A stretch of 64,000 nucleotides of DNA from Peronospora farinosa (taxonomy: Eukaryota; Oomycota; Peronosporomycetes; Peronosporales; Peronosporaceae). The DNA lies in NCBI GenBank assembly GCA_947646735.1, contig CANTFK010000980.1, forward strand, positions 530,242 to 594,241, written 5' to 3'. Position numbers and translations under genes: made by a program. Below the pieces are notes generated by a model that had not been told where the DNA came from, did no database searches, and saw only the letters and a program-made list of their open reading frames with translations. This document shows positions 49,995 to 59,293 of the stretch, in pieces. Position 1 is the first letter of the stretch. Each line of letters opens with the position of its first letter.

Positions 49995-51649
49995 TAGAAC
50001 CTAAACGCCCGTGCGTTTCTGTTCATCCGGTGGAAGTCCAAAGATAAATCCATGCTGACCGAGCGCCAGGCTTCCGTAGCAATCGGAAGCGGACGCAATG
50101 GGGCTTGTGAGGATGGCGCGGTCTTCACACGCTGACAGATTTCACAGGAGCGCACCCATTTCTGGATGTACTTATACATTCGCGGCCAGAAAAATACGCG
50201 AGAAATAGCTGCAAACGTCTTCTCGCGACCCAGGTGTCCGCCAGCTGGGCTGTCGTGAAATTCATGAACAAATCGGGCTCGAAGGTCGTCATCAGCAGGG
50301 ATGACGACACGCGGAGAATCAAAGACGTCCATCGTGTACGTCAGCAGCGGACCTACAAGCGCGTAACGCTTGATGTTGTCGTATGTTGTTTTCGTCAACT
50401 TCGCGAGTAATTTTTCGCTCGGGTCCCTGAGATAATTGATAATTTCTGCATAGAAGGAATTATTTGCGTAGGATTCAGCGATCTGAGTTCGGATCGAAAG
50501 CACGGGGGTCGAAATCATCGCATTAAGTCCCAGTTCAATACAACACACACAGATACCTTCGTCGTTATCAACATACTCCGTTTGATGACCCATATCACGC
50601 CGAGGATCGTAATCAGGACGACGAGAAAGCGCATCAGCGAGAATGTTATTCTTACCAGGCTTGTAATGCACCACAAAACTATACTCGGCAAAAAATGACA
50701 ACCACCGTGCCATACGCTGGGACAAGTGAGGACTCTTGACGGCGGTACGCAATGATGCGTGATCTGTGTAGATAGAAAACATTTTTTCGCCGAGCAAATA
50801 TACTCTAAACTTGATTAGCGCGTAGCGCATAGCCAAAAGTTCCTTGTCGTGTACCGGATAATTTTTCTCGGCAGGTTTCATCTGTCGTGATTGAAAGCTC
50901 ACGACGCGCTCTCGACCTTCGTCATCAAATTGCATGAGGGCACATCCTATAGCGAAATTGCTCGCGTCACACACGACGTGGAATGGCTTAGAGTCATCAG
51001 GTAACATCAGCACCGGTGCCTCTGACAAGCTCTTCTTTACGGAGTCGAAGGCAGATTGATGTTCTGCCGTCCATAACCATACTGCATCTTTCTTGAGGAA
51101 AGTCGATAATGGCTGAATTAGCTCAGCATAGTTCTTCGTATACTTATGCAAATAATTCGCCAGACCGAGCCATTGACGTAATTCAGTTTGGTTCCTGGGC
51201 GTTGGCCAGGAACAGATCGATGAGATCTTCTCAGGATCAGCGCGGACACCTTCCTTGCTGACGTAGCAACCGAGTACTGAAATCTCGGGAGCACAGAAGA
51301 CACATTTCTTCAAATTAGCATACAATTTATTCTCGCGCATAACTTGAAACACATGCTTCAAGTGTCGAAGGTGTACCTCCGTAGCGCTGAGCTTTTTCTC
51401 AGCGCGGCTGTGAACGAAAATGTCGTCAAAGTAGCTCGGTGCAAAGTCGCGAAGTGGGCGAAGTACTTGTGTCACCATCCGATTGAACGTAGCTGAAGCA
51501 TTCTTAAGACCTTGTGGCATGGCTAACCACTCCCAAAGCATCCCGCTTGGGGTGCTGACCGCAGTGAACGGAATGTCACTGTCCCTCATGAGGATCTGAT
51601 AGAAACCGTCTGTCAGATCTATGGCGCTGTAAATCTCGCTCCCGGACAT
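49994..51649 (-). CDS. pol: Gypsy reverse transcriptase, RNase H and integrase zinc domain
   Basis: The 551-codon frame carries most of pol. RT: YSAIDLTDGFYQILMRDSD, MPQGLKNASATFNRMV, and the catalytic box SYFDDIFVHS (Y-F-D-D, a common variant of YxDD). Thumb/connection: LRQWLGLANYLHKY. RNase H: HVVCDASNFAIGCAL, HDKELLAMRYAL, YTDHASLRTA and NILADALSRRPDYD. Integrase zinc finger: GGHLGREKT...SCEIC (H-H-C-C). It lies between the N-terminal RT frame (52518-51619), which overlaps by 30 bases in another frame, and the integrase core frame. Catalytic residues look intact but the polyprotein is interrupted. Confidence 0.93.
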   Translation of the reverse strand: MSGSEIYSAIDLTDGFYQILMRDSDIPFTAVSTPSGMLWEWLAMPQGLKNASATFNRMVTQVLRPLRDFAPSYFDDIFVHSRAEKKLSATEVHLRHLKHVFQVMRENKLYANLKKCVFCAPEISVLGCYVSKEGVRADPEKISSICSWPTPRNQTELRQWLGLANYLHKYTKNYAELIQPLSTFLKKDAVWLWTAEHQSAFDSVKKSLSEAPVLMLPDDSKPFHVVCDASNFAIGCALMQFDDEGRERVVSFQSRQMKPAEKNYPVHDKELLAMRYALIKFRVYLLGEKMFSIYTDHASLRTAVKSPHLSQRMARWLSFFAEYSFVVHYKPGKNNILADALSRRPDYDPRRDMGHQTEYVDNDEGICVCCIELGLNAMISTPVLSIRTQIAESYANNSFYAEIINYLRDPSEKLLAKLTKTTYDNIKRYALVGPLLTYTMDVFDSPRVVIPADDDLRARFVHEFHDSPAGGHLGREKTFAAISRVFFWPRMYKYIQKWVRSCEICQRVKTAPSSQAPLRPLPIATEAWRSVSMDLSLDFHRMNRNARAFRF

Positions 51650-52518
51650 GGTATTAATACCATGTCTTTTCGAGGGATAGGCGTTTGAGCCGGGATCGTG
51701 GCGTCATTCAGCTTGTTGAAGGCGTGCAAAATGCGCCAACCGCCGGTGGCTTTCTTCACACAGAAAGTTGGACTCGAATGTGGCGGGATACTCTCGCGAA
51801 CATGACCAGCCTTGCGGCGACTCTCGAAAAATTTATCAATAGCGATGACTTGGTCGCGCGGTAACGGCCACTGCCGTGTCACGCAGTATTTCGATCCTGG
51901 CACGAGATCTATCTCGTGCCGCACACCACGATCCGCCGGAAGCTCAGCTGGAATTTTCTCCGGGAAAATATCGGCGTACTCACGGGCGATATCGTATACA
52001 GGGTTGCCCGAAGCACGAAGAGCATCCCAAGACTGTGCCGCGAAGCGTTCTTCGCGCGCTGATTTAGGCTCGGCGCTCTTCGGGCGAGCCTCCAGAACTT
52101 CTTCACTTACTATTTCGGTGGCTGAAACAATGCCTACTTGCTCGATGTCGCCGGCCTTAAGGTCATGAAGGAAGTCTTTCCATGTAAGGTCCGGCAGAGA
52201 TGTGATATCTGCAGCAGTGCACGGTGGACTCGCAACCTCAATGTAGCGGCCACGATGTGGGGATCCCTCCACATATTCAAGCGCGCATACGGATTCCGTC
52301 ACTACGGAATCAAATGCATCAGCATCTTGACGTGAATTTCGTCGTCTCGGTGATCGGCGTGCTCCTTTCTTGCGTTTTCTCTTGCGTCTCGATCCCCTGC
52401 TCGAGACTGGCACGTCGCTATCACAAGAGGATGATGTACCTCCCTCTAGACGTGGGAGCTCTGTCTCCACCACGTCGGTCTCATGCGGATCCATAGTCCG
52501 CCCATTCTCGTCAATCAA
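51619..52518 (-). pseudogene. Gypsy pol: protease-RT linker and N-terminal RT (frame-shifted)
   Basis: Contains a basic stretch (RRKRKRKKGARRSPRRR), then LPDLTWKDFLHDLKAGDIEQV and YADIFPEKIPAELPADRGVRHEIDLVPG, the YxDvF...LPP.R...HxIdL entry to the reverse transcriptase. PLPRDQVIAIDKFF and SPTFCVKKATGGWRILHAFN, the fingers of the polymerase, follow. The frame slips at about 51660, just before the palm, and continues in 51649-49994. Confidence 0.88.
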
Positions 52519-52555
52519 AAGCGGGAGCTCGTCTTCGACCGCTTCACTTGTTTGC

Positions 52556-52843
52556 GGGAGCCCCTACTCGACCGCCTCGATATTTATCGGGAGCCTCTGC
52601 TCGTTCGATGTACTTGTACGCGGGAGCCCCTGCTCGACCGCCTCGAAAATGATCGGGAGCATCTGCTCGTCCGATATGCTTGTATGCGGGAGCCCCTGCT
52701 CGACCGCCTCGTTGAGAATCTGGAACCCCTGTTCGACCGATGTCTGTGTATGCGGGAACCGCTGTTCGACCGCCTCTTTGTGCATCGGGAACCCGTGTTA
52801 GACCGATGTCTTTGTATGCGGGAACCATTGTTCGACCGCTTCG
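52556..52843 (-). repeat. 66-bp tandem repeat between Gypsy protease and RT
   Basis: Four 66-bp units (52556-52621, 52622-52687, 52688-52753, 52754-52819) and a partial fifth. Each unit is itself two related 33-bp halves (GGGAGCCCCTGCTCGACCG and a GGGAGCATCTGCTCGTCCG type). In the minus frame they encode 22-residue units of the type RGGRAGAPAYKHIGRADAPD. The frame stays open through all of them. A related unit is near 54962-55015. Confidence 0.9.
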
Positions 52844-52931
52844 TTCTGTGGCTCCGTCAGTGTAACGGAACATACTGCGGACAGAGGGCCATCGCTCTCT
52901 CTGTGTTGACTACTAGTCGTGGCGAGTTCGT

Positions 52932-53468
52932 TCACGACCCTGACGTGAGGCAATCGGATGAAGCGACCAACAAATGAGTAAACACTTCACTGACGTCATA
53001 ACCGCTTCGTCGTTTGACGGACCGAGATAGCCAATCTATCTTCGGCTGATACCGTGACAGCCACGGTATCCCAAGTATGCAATCAAATGCATAGTTCATC
53101 TCGTACACCAAAAATTCGTCGTTGCTCTGGAAACCGTCGAAAGTGTACGGTAAAACCACTGTTTTACGCGGGACACGTTTTGGTTGTCCATCGGCAAGTT
53201 TGACAACGATGTCACTTGGACCTTCTCGAACCGTGACAGTCGACGGGAGAAGGGACAAACAGGATGCACGAAAGAAGTTGTTGGAAGTGCCAGAATCCAA
53301 CGCTCGGAGTGGTCGCTTCACTTCAGCAACGATGAGACTGATAATAATCAGTCTCGAATCATCGCGCATGGTGGTGGCATTGAAGTGGGTATGAATCACT
53401 TTGGGGCTAGGAGACCGAGCTGCCACCTGAGTACTCGGGGCTCCATTTCTGCCAGTAGGGCGCCTCAC
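52932..53468 (-). pseudogene. Gypsy retropepsin-like protease
   Basis: The 178-codon minus frame has RALDSGTSNNFFRASCL (the D-S/T-G active site), VVKLADGQPKRVPRK, and the flap/C-terminal block CILGIPWLSRYQPKIDW. This is the usual Gypsy protease, which cuts the Gag-Pol polyprotein. It begins two bases past the end of the gag frame, in a different phase, so gag and protease are no longer continuous. Confidence 0.88.
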
Positions 53469-53470
53469 GC

Positions 53471-54277
53471 CTACTGGAACCGCTCGTTTTTTGGCGGGAC
53501 CACCGACGACACAGCGTCTCCTCGTGAGACAGCTGTGTTCATAGTCACCGACGCAGGTGCACGACAGACAGCCGCACGATGGTCTGTCTTACCACAGATA
53601 AAACACTTCATCGTGTTAGGATTGCGATTGTCGCGGCTTAATGATTTGCCGCGACCACGAGAGGACTCAATTGCATCAATTTCCATTGGCTCTGGGCCAG
53701 ACGTCCGGGGATGTTGTGTTGCTGCGTGCAGGTACGACGACGCGACAGTGTAATCCTCACGAAGCGCGAGGGCAAATGCCTCCTCGAGGTACTTTGGCTC
53801 AGCACGTGTGAGGCAGTAACGCGTCATGCCCTCTTGCATACCAAAAATAAAGACATGGACTTGTGAAGCCATGTCAATTGGCTGCGTGGTAATACACGAA
53901 GCAAGATGACGTGTCCTCTGCACGTAGTCACGCATTGACATCTTGCCCTGTCGGAGTGAGAAGAAATCTGCACGCAAGCGAGATTCATCTTGACGAGGCT
54001 CGAAAGCCAGTCGTAAGTCACGCTGGATATAGTCCAGCGTAAGAAACGCCGACTCATCTACAACGAGCTTTCCGAGAGCCCATTCCTTGGCTTTGCCAGC
54101 AAGACGAGACAACAGGAAATTGACCTTGGCCGTCGGAGCGTCAATTAATCTTGACGCTATTGCAATATCCACCTCGCGAAACCAGCGATTGAGGGGGAGA
54201 CGATCCGGACCATAACCGGAGTACGTTGACGTCTCCATCTTGATAGCATCATGGTGCGAAGTGCGCGAGAGAGTCAA
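53471..54277 (-). CDS. gag: Gypsy gag (capsid and CCHC knuckle)
   Basis: A frame of up to 268 codons; the first likely Met is [14 protein letters not shown] near 54240. The capsid-type region runs from [20 protein letters not shown] through [33 protein letters not shown] and [28 protein letters not shown] and a knuckle [14 protein letters not shown] (C-x2-C-x4-H-x4-C) follow. A 78-codon frame (54510-54274) immediately upstream overlaps by four bases and probably encodes the N-terminus of the same protein, separated by a one-base shift. Confidence 0.88.
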   Translation of the reverse strand: MTLSRTSHHDAIKMETSTYSGYGPDRLPLNRWFREVDIAIASRLIDAPTAKVNFLLSRLAGKAKEWALGKLVVDESAFLTLDYIQRDLRLAFEPRQDESRLRADFFSLRQGKMSMRDYVQRTRHLASCITTQPIDMASQVHVFIFGMQEGMTRYCLTRAEPKYLEEAFALALREDYTVASSYLHAATQHPRTSGPEPMEIDAIESSRGRGKSLSRDNRNPNTMKCFICGKTDHRAAVCRAPASVTMNTAVSRGDAVSSVVPPKNERFQ

Positions 54278-54510
54278 TACTCGCCGATCGCTTCGGCGAG
54301 CTCGCGCACCATAAGGTCTTGGATGGCAGCACGTTGATCATCAGGCGTCGCTGTGCTCAGCAGCGACGTCACAATAGTTTCACCATACACCGCCGCGAGG
54401 CGATGTAGTGCCTGCCACTCCACCGAGGTGAGATGTGGAAAATCAGAGTTCTCCAGCAAGACCGCTGGAGCCACCGAAGACTCGCCCATGTTCATCTCGA
54501 ATCTGGACAT
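54274..54510 (-). pseudogene. Gypsy gag N-terminal frame
   Basis: 78 codons from MSRFEMNMGESSV, a helical sequence (VEWQALHRLAAVYGETIVTSL). It starts 26 bases inside the 5' LTR boundary region after the primer site and ends where the main gag frame begins. Most likely the true start of gag, now out of phase. Confidence 0.6.
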
Positions 54511-54515
54511 TGGAA

Positions 54516-54536
54516 GGACTACGAAGTGCTACCAGG
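54516..54536 (-). promoter_or_regulatory. Primer-binding site of Gypsy element
   Basis: On the minus strand CC is followed by TGGTAGCACTTCGTAGTCC next to the 5' LTR. TGGTAGCA is what a tRNA ending UGCUACCA would pair with, as initiator-Met tRNAs do; the longer match is not one I can assign. The decayed Gypsy at 13741-13761 shares it. Confidence 0.65.
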
Positions 54537-54856
54537 TGTAACGGGCTAAGGACCCGTTACCGTCTTACACTAGTAGGGCGTTGAGGAAGCGCTCTTAAAT
54601 AACTCGTAAATATAATTCTGTTTTTATTTTTGTTTTATTTTAAATTTGCAGTAAGTGCGAATATGTTCCCTAGCTTATGGGGACCACTCAATATGGAAGT
54701 CAATTTATTATTGGCTAATTATTAAGTCTGGCACCCCAATAATAAACCAATAATAAAATGACGCGCAGTATCCGCTAATCGGATACTGCCCTATGCCTGC
54801 TTATGTAATTATGTATTAATCCTATAACTACTCATGTAATAGGTTGCCCCATTACA
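54537..54856 (-). repeat. 5' LTR of Gypsy element
   Basis: 320 bp, about eight differences from 47234-47553 by eye, TG...CA ends when read on the minus strand. Confidence 0.93.
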
Positions 54857-55020
54857 AGAGTAAACAAAACAAAAAAATATTAAGTCATAATTGCGAGTTT
54901 AATACGAGCGCTTTTCCAACTCTCCGATTGTGTAAGACGGTAACAGGTCCTAATCTTGTTTCATAAGAACCCCTGTTCAACCGCATTATTTACGTGCGGG
55001 AAATTCTTTTGACCGAATCG
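54857..55020 (+). repeat. Divergent inverted LTR scrap and repeat-unit remnant
   Basis: GTGTAAGACGGTAACAGGTCC at about 54936-54956 is the inverted form of the LTR end sequence (GGACCCGTTACCGTCTTACAC) with one change. GAACCCCTGTTCAACCGC at about 54967 matches a half unit of the 66-bp repeat. This is a rearranged piece of a related Gypsy copy. Confidence 0.5.
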
Positions 55021-55059
55021 TTTTCGTTGTTCTCCTTGCAGGGGGAGCGACTAATACAA

Positions 55060-55440
55060 GAAGCCCAAGCGGTTTTATTCATCCGGTGGAAGTCCAAAGA
55101 TGGATACAATGCTGATTGAACGCCAGGCTTCCGTTTGGAAACGGACGCAATGGGGCTTGTAGATACGGCGCGGGCTTCACACGCTGACAAGTTTCACAGG
55201 TGCGCACCCATTTCTGGATGTACTTATACATTCGCGGCCAGAAAAATACGCGAGAAATAGCCGCGAATCTCTTTTGTGCGACCCAGGTGTCCGCCAGATG
55301 GGCTGTCGTGAAATTCATGAACCATTCGGGCTCAAAGGTCGTCATCAGCAGGGATGAAGACACGCGGGGAATCAAAGACGACCATCGTGTACGTCAGCAA
55401 CGGACCGTCAAGCGTGTGGTGGAGTGGGATTCGCAAAATT
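55060..55440 (-). pseudogene. Gypsy integrase zinc-domain fragment
   Basis: Minus-strand frame 55375-55079 gives HLADTWVAQKRFAAISRV and FFWPRMYKYIQKWVRTCETC, plus a weak TFEPEWFMNFTTAH, closely parallel to 50340-50030 of the full element. Interrupted, no other pol domain. Together with 54857-55020 it represents a second, truncated copy of the same family. Confidence 0.8.
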
Positions 55441-56130
55441 GCTGATGCGATCCCAACTCTCCACTGGCGCCCGGACGACCGACTAACGGAGGGGGTACCC
55501 CGATTCCGTGTGTATAGCCTTCCTCACCTTGTGTACCCGTCGGTAGGGCGGGTTTCTCTCTTCTCGGTGGACTTGAGTCGATGTTGAACTTGGGTGTGCT
55601 AGGGATAGGTGGGGGGGCGATCTTGTGGAACTACTCACACGATCGCAGTTGTTCTTGGGGTGCTCTGTTTGAGTCGCCCTGATCTTCCTTGAGATCGCCT
55701 TATCCAAAATGTAGATACTTAATACGCTTACCTTCTGACCACTTGAGCCGTCTCGCAATCTTGTATCTAAACTTCTTAGTCCTCTGCGTCCAATCGCAGC
55801 TTAAGTTGTTTTGTTGAGAATTCCTTCACCTGGCCAAACAATCCAGGGATATGACTTGCGTAGTATGTAGACTTCCTTGAGACGTCGGGAGGCCAAAGAA
55901 TCCAGCCCGGAAGAGAAGTCGACACGTGTACTTAGAAGCAAATTGAACTCTGTTAATGTTAACCAATCAAATACCAAAACCTATGATCTTAACTATCTGT
56001 AGCTCAGGATCTATTGCCACGTATCGCCCTTTCGGAGAAATCAGATCTTGTAATGTGGTCCACTCCAATATCGCCGCGATCTGGATCGCTACCTCGCTCG
56101 GATATAATACCATTTTAGTACCAGATCACG
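55441..56130. other. Repeat-like sequence related to 59300-60000; no gene
   Basis: The minus-strand frame 55758-55483 ends REERNPPYRRVHKVRKAIHT, similar to NEEQDQPSRRVQKVRPKVD at 59640-59580. GACGTCGGGAGGCCAAAGAA...CCCGGAAGAG near 55880 matches GACGTCTGGGGGCCAAAGG...GCCCGGAAGAG near 59920. So this is probably a second copy of the leader/LTR region of the Gypsy family at 56767-59293. Boundaries cannot be set. Confidence 0.45.
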
Positions 56131-56289
56131 GTACTAAATAATTAATTTCGGATCGCGATACTAATAATTAGTATCGGATCGCAGTACTAAATAATTAGTA
56201 CCGGATCGCGTTACTAAATAATTAATTTCGGATCGCGTTGCTAAATAATTAATATCGGATCGCGATACTAATAATTAGCATCGGGTCGC
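56131..56289. repeat. Tandem repeat, 26-27 bp x 6
   Basis: Units at 56131-56156, 56157-56182, 56183-56209, 56210-56236, 56237-56263 and 56264-56289, consensus like GTACTAAATAATTAATTTCG plus GATCGC. Each unit contains the near-palindrome TACTAA(A)TAATTAGTA, and GATCGC spaced regularly. Confidence 0.92.
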
Positions 56290-56766
56290 GGTCCGCCGGA
56301 TCATGACTTGTCCTCTTCACCGTTCCTCGGGTCATGTGAGATGGTTACATGTCATGTCCACCTCATTCCAGTCTTCCAAAGCAACATAATCCACACCAGA
56401 CCGTCTTCCACATACATGGATGTACCCATCCTCCTTCTTAGCGATCGCGTTCACGCGGATCGCCATCGAAAAATACTGGAGATCGCAATTGCGTAGTTTC
56501 TAGGCCATATTTACCCCACCTAGACCTGCAAACTCCACCATTCGCTGTTTACCATCCCATTTGACATCATCTCGAAACCTTTCTGCGAGATCGCGACTCA
56601 CCAATATTGGCCATTTCAGACTTAACCGAAAATATGCGATCACACTTTGCCAAATTCACTCTTTCGCTTCGCCACAAACCCATACATCAAAAAATATACC
56701 AATACTCCATTAAGCGTAATCTTCACCTTTGTCCGTCCTTCCGTGGTATATACCACCCACACACTC
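56290..56766. other. No gene recognised
   Basis: Between the tandem repeat and the protease fragment; no domain in any frame. If the neighbouring Gypsy gag-protease were complete, RT should lie here on the minus strand, but none is visible. Confidence 0.4.
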
Positions 56767-57267
56767 TTATCTCTCGCTCGTATCGATTTGGCAGCCTACC
56801 ATACGAGCAAAGGCGGTATCCAAAATAGATACCTCGGCACCGGAATCGAAGAGCAGATTCGCGCGAGTATTGTTGACCTTCCCAGAGGCCTTGGCCTGCT
56901 TCAGCCACTTTTTTGGAGCATGATGTTTCCAGTATCCTCTTGATTCTCCCGGCAATAACCCCAGCATCATCACCGGCTCTTCCCGTGTATATTCATTGAA
57001 TATACGTGCATTGGCCACAACAGCTAAAGAACTAATACAAAAGTCCGATGTATTTCCAACCAATTCTTTCTCTTTAACGAAATTCTCCACCGGGTGCTTT
57101 TCCACAAATGCATAAATGTAGCAATCAGAACGCTCGGCTCGTACCAGATTCAAACCTGACGAGCGTCCTAATTTAATATCTTCTCGGAAGCCTCCGGCAG
57201 CTGCCCCGCATGCTTGGTCGGGTTGTACCATTGGCGAATCAAGTTGTAGAACGCCTCCATCTGGCAC
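56767..57267 (-). pseudogene. Gypsy family 2 protease-containing frame
   Basis: 166 codons; KASGKVNNTRANLLFDSGAE then VSILDTAFARMVGCQIDTSE is an aspartic protease active-site region near the C-terminal end of the frame. The frame stops shortly after, before the rest of the protease. Upstream part (LGLLPGESRGYWKHHAPKKW) is typical of the linker before the protease. Confidence 0.75.
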
Positions 57268-58048
57268 TTCCCCGCGTCTTGGATCTCGCTAAAACCGCGA
57301 CACACAAACAAACAGCGGTCGGTCGGGTGCCTCTTCTTTCCACACGTTCGACTACTAGCCGCTTCCAACAGTCCAGGTCCCCATGCTTCTTGGATCCACA
57401 ATGGTACACTTCATCAGCGGGGCCTCTGGGCCCGTTCTTTGTTCGGGGCCCTCCGACGCACATCGGCCCCGATCCGGATTCGGGTCCTGATGGTCTCGAG
57501 GTCCATCCACGTCCCGAGTCCTACCAGTGTGGGCTTTGGTCGCCGCCGCATAAATTCGTCACAGTTTACCTTCCCCCTAATATCCACTAGAGCTGGACTC
57601 TTGTTCACCTTCACTTCCCGATGTAGCTCAAATGGCTTGGACAGGACGTCTTGGTTGATTCTTAGTATACTCTCGGTCAGGGGGGGGGAGGTCGGGGCCT
57701 TTTGACGAAACTTGCTGGAACGGAACAAAGCCTTTCCGTGACGCGCCTTCGCTCTCTGGCGCGCTAGCAGAATTTCTTCCAGGTCATCTGCATCCGAAAT
57801 TCTGAGAATGGTGAGCTGGTCCACCAGTTCGCGATCGTCCAAAGTTTCCACGTAATGTTCTACATGTTCACGTTTCACCTGAGGAGGGCCATTCTTAATT
57901 TTCAGTCTGGTCCTGAGCCCCGCCACATTCAAACGGTACAAGTATTTCATTGGTGACTCGTCGGTCTCTTCCTTGCATGATAATACTGCCGGGCCACAGA
58001 CACACCTAGGCCGCAGAAGTAGACTTAGAATTCTTGCAAAAGTAGCTT

Positions 58049-58303
58049 TCAGTCACCACGTACCGTACGATCTAGTTGTCGGTACCAATTTTGAGCAGGA
58101 CCTGTGAGAAGGCCCCCAAAAATAAGACATTTATCACTGTCTGGTGCCTGGTCTCGGATAAACGCATTCTTCACTTTGAAGCTCCAGCTTCGGGCACGGT
58201 CCTCATCATGGTCCCTTCCGTTGAATTCCTTGAAGTCCGATGAGGCCGACACTCGTATATGGAGAATAACCGTAGGGGCCCCACCTGCTGTAGCCGTGGC
58301 CAC
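58049..58303 (-). pseudogene. Gypsy family 2 capsid core fragment
   Basis: 84 codons holding DFKEFNGRDHDEDRARSW, the helix NAFIRDQAPD and FGGLLTGPAQNWYRQLDR, a conserved gag retrotransposon capsid block. It overlaps nothing else credible. Confidence 0.75.
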
Positions 58304-59293
58304 AGTCGCCCGCGCCGAGGTAGCCGGAAACGTCTAATCATCCGGATGGTATTCTCCATTAGAAGACTCTGTCGATTCCATGTCCACATCCGGAAATTCA
58401 CGTGGTGACCCCACGTGATCGGCTCTCTGGAAGGGCCCAGGGTAAAGTGGCCCCCGGCCCCTCATGGTATGTCCCCTGTCCGATGCGTTTCGGGTGGACC
58501 CTGCTCTTCTAGGAACTTGGCCATCGCCTTTACGAAATATGACTGGAGCGCACCAGGGGTCCCTGCCTCAGGCTTTACATTCTGATCAATTCCTGTGCCC
58601 AGCGACCCTGGATCCACTTTGCACCGGGCCCCTGTCACATCTTCACGCACTTGTGGCTGGGCCCTCGGGATCGCTGCATCCATCTGTCCTGCTTCGCGAA
58701 TCCGTGCTTCGAGCAAGGCTGCACCAGTTGGCCCCAGCTGCATCCGATCCACTGTATCCATTAGGGCCGAGACCATAGACGAAGAGGCCGAATCGTACTG
58801 GGACCTCGGTGATGATTCATCGTAGGAACCTGCTGAATAGCCTAGGCCAGGAACAGCTGCTGTGCCCACATGACGGGGTACACCCTTGGGGGGAATCTCG
58901 ACCATTGACGCCTTGACCATGCAAGCCCACCAGGGCCTTCTTCAGGGTCTCGAACCCGAAATCAAAGAGGGTCTCAGCAGTAAAATTACCAGCGGCCATC
59001 CCGGCTTCGTGAAGCAGGTTCATCAGGGCCTTGAGGACCTCCAGGTCTGTGGTTGCGGTGGGAAGGGACGTTATTGGGTCATGGACTCGGTCTAGCAGCT
59101 TGAACCTGAGCGTCTTCATCACCGGGTCCTTTCGCGGAAACATCTTCAACTTACTATGGTGATATACTTCTTCCAGGTCCTCTTCCGTCCAGTCCCTTCT
59201 AGCCACATCATGGCTCTCCCCCGAATCGTCCGTCGTGTCTCCGTCTGTTGGTGCCTTCATCTTGGTATGCTTCCTTTTCTTCTTCTTGGGCAC

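Larger units (their letters stand above)
47234..54856 (-). mobile_element. Full-length chromodomain Gypsy LTR retrotransposon (frameshifted)
   Basis: A 7623-bp minus-strand element with 320-bp LTRs (47234-47553 and 54537-54856) that differ at about eight positions by eye (~2.5%). It begins TGTAATGG and ends CCGTTACA when read on the minus strand. A G-rich tract is at the 3' LTR (47554-47570) and a primer site at the 5' LTR (54516-54536). Order on the minus strand: gag with CCHC knuckle, protease, a 66-bp repeat tract, RT, RNase H, integrase, chromodomain, the Gypsy/chromovirus order. Pol is split by several shifts. No target duplication is visible: the flanks are ACGTC on the left and AGAGT on the right, which suggests recombination after insertion. 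A long plus-strand frame overlaps the 3' part. Confidence 0.93.
56767..59293 (-). mobile_element. Gypsy gag-protease fragment of a second family (broken)
   Basis: Minus-strand frames in order. 59293-58817: MPKKKKRKHTKMK and WTEEDLEEVYHHSKLKMFPRK. 58920-58462: Pro/Gly-rich. 58303-58049: SDFKEFNGRDHDEDRARSW, FKVKNAFIRDQAPD and FGGLLTGPAQNWYRQLDR, the capsid core. 57950-57414: a charged frame, VAGLRTRLKIKNGPP. 57267-56767 ends in a protease, NLLFDSGAEVSILDTAFARM (active site D-S-G-A). RT and integrase are absent and frames change repeatedly. The gag differs clearly from that of 53471-54277, so this is a different Gypsy lineage. Confidence 0.8.
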
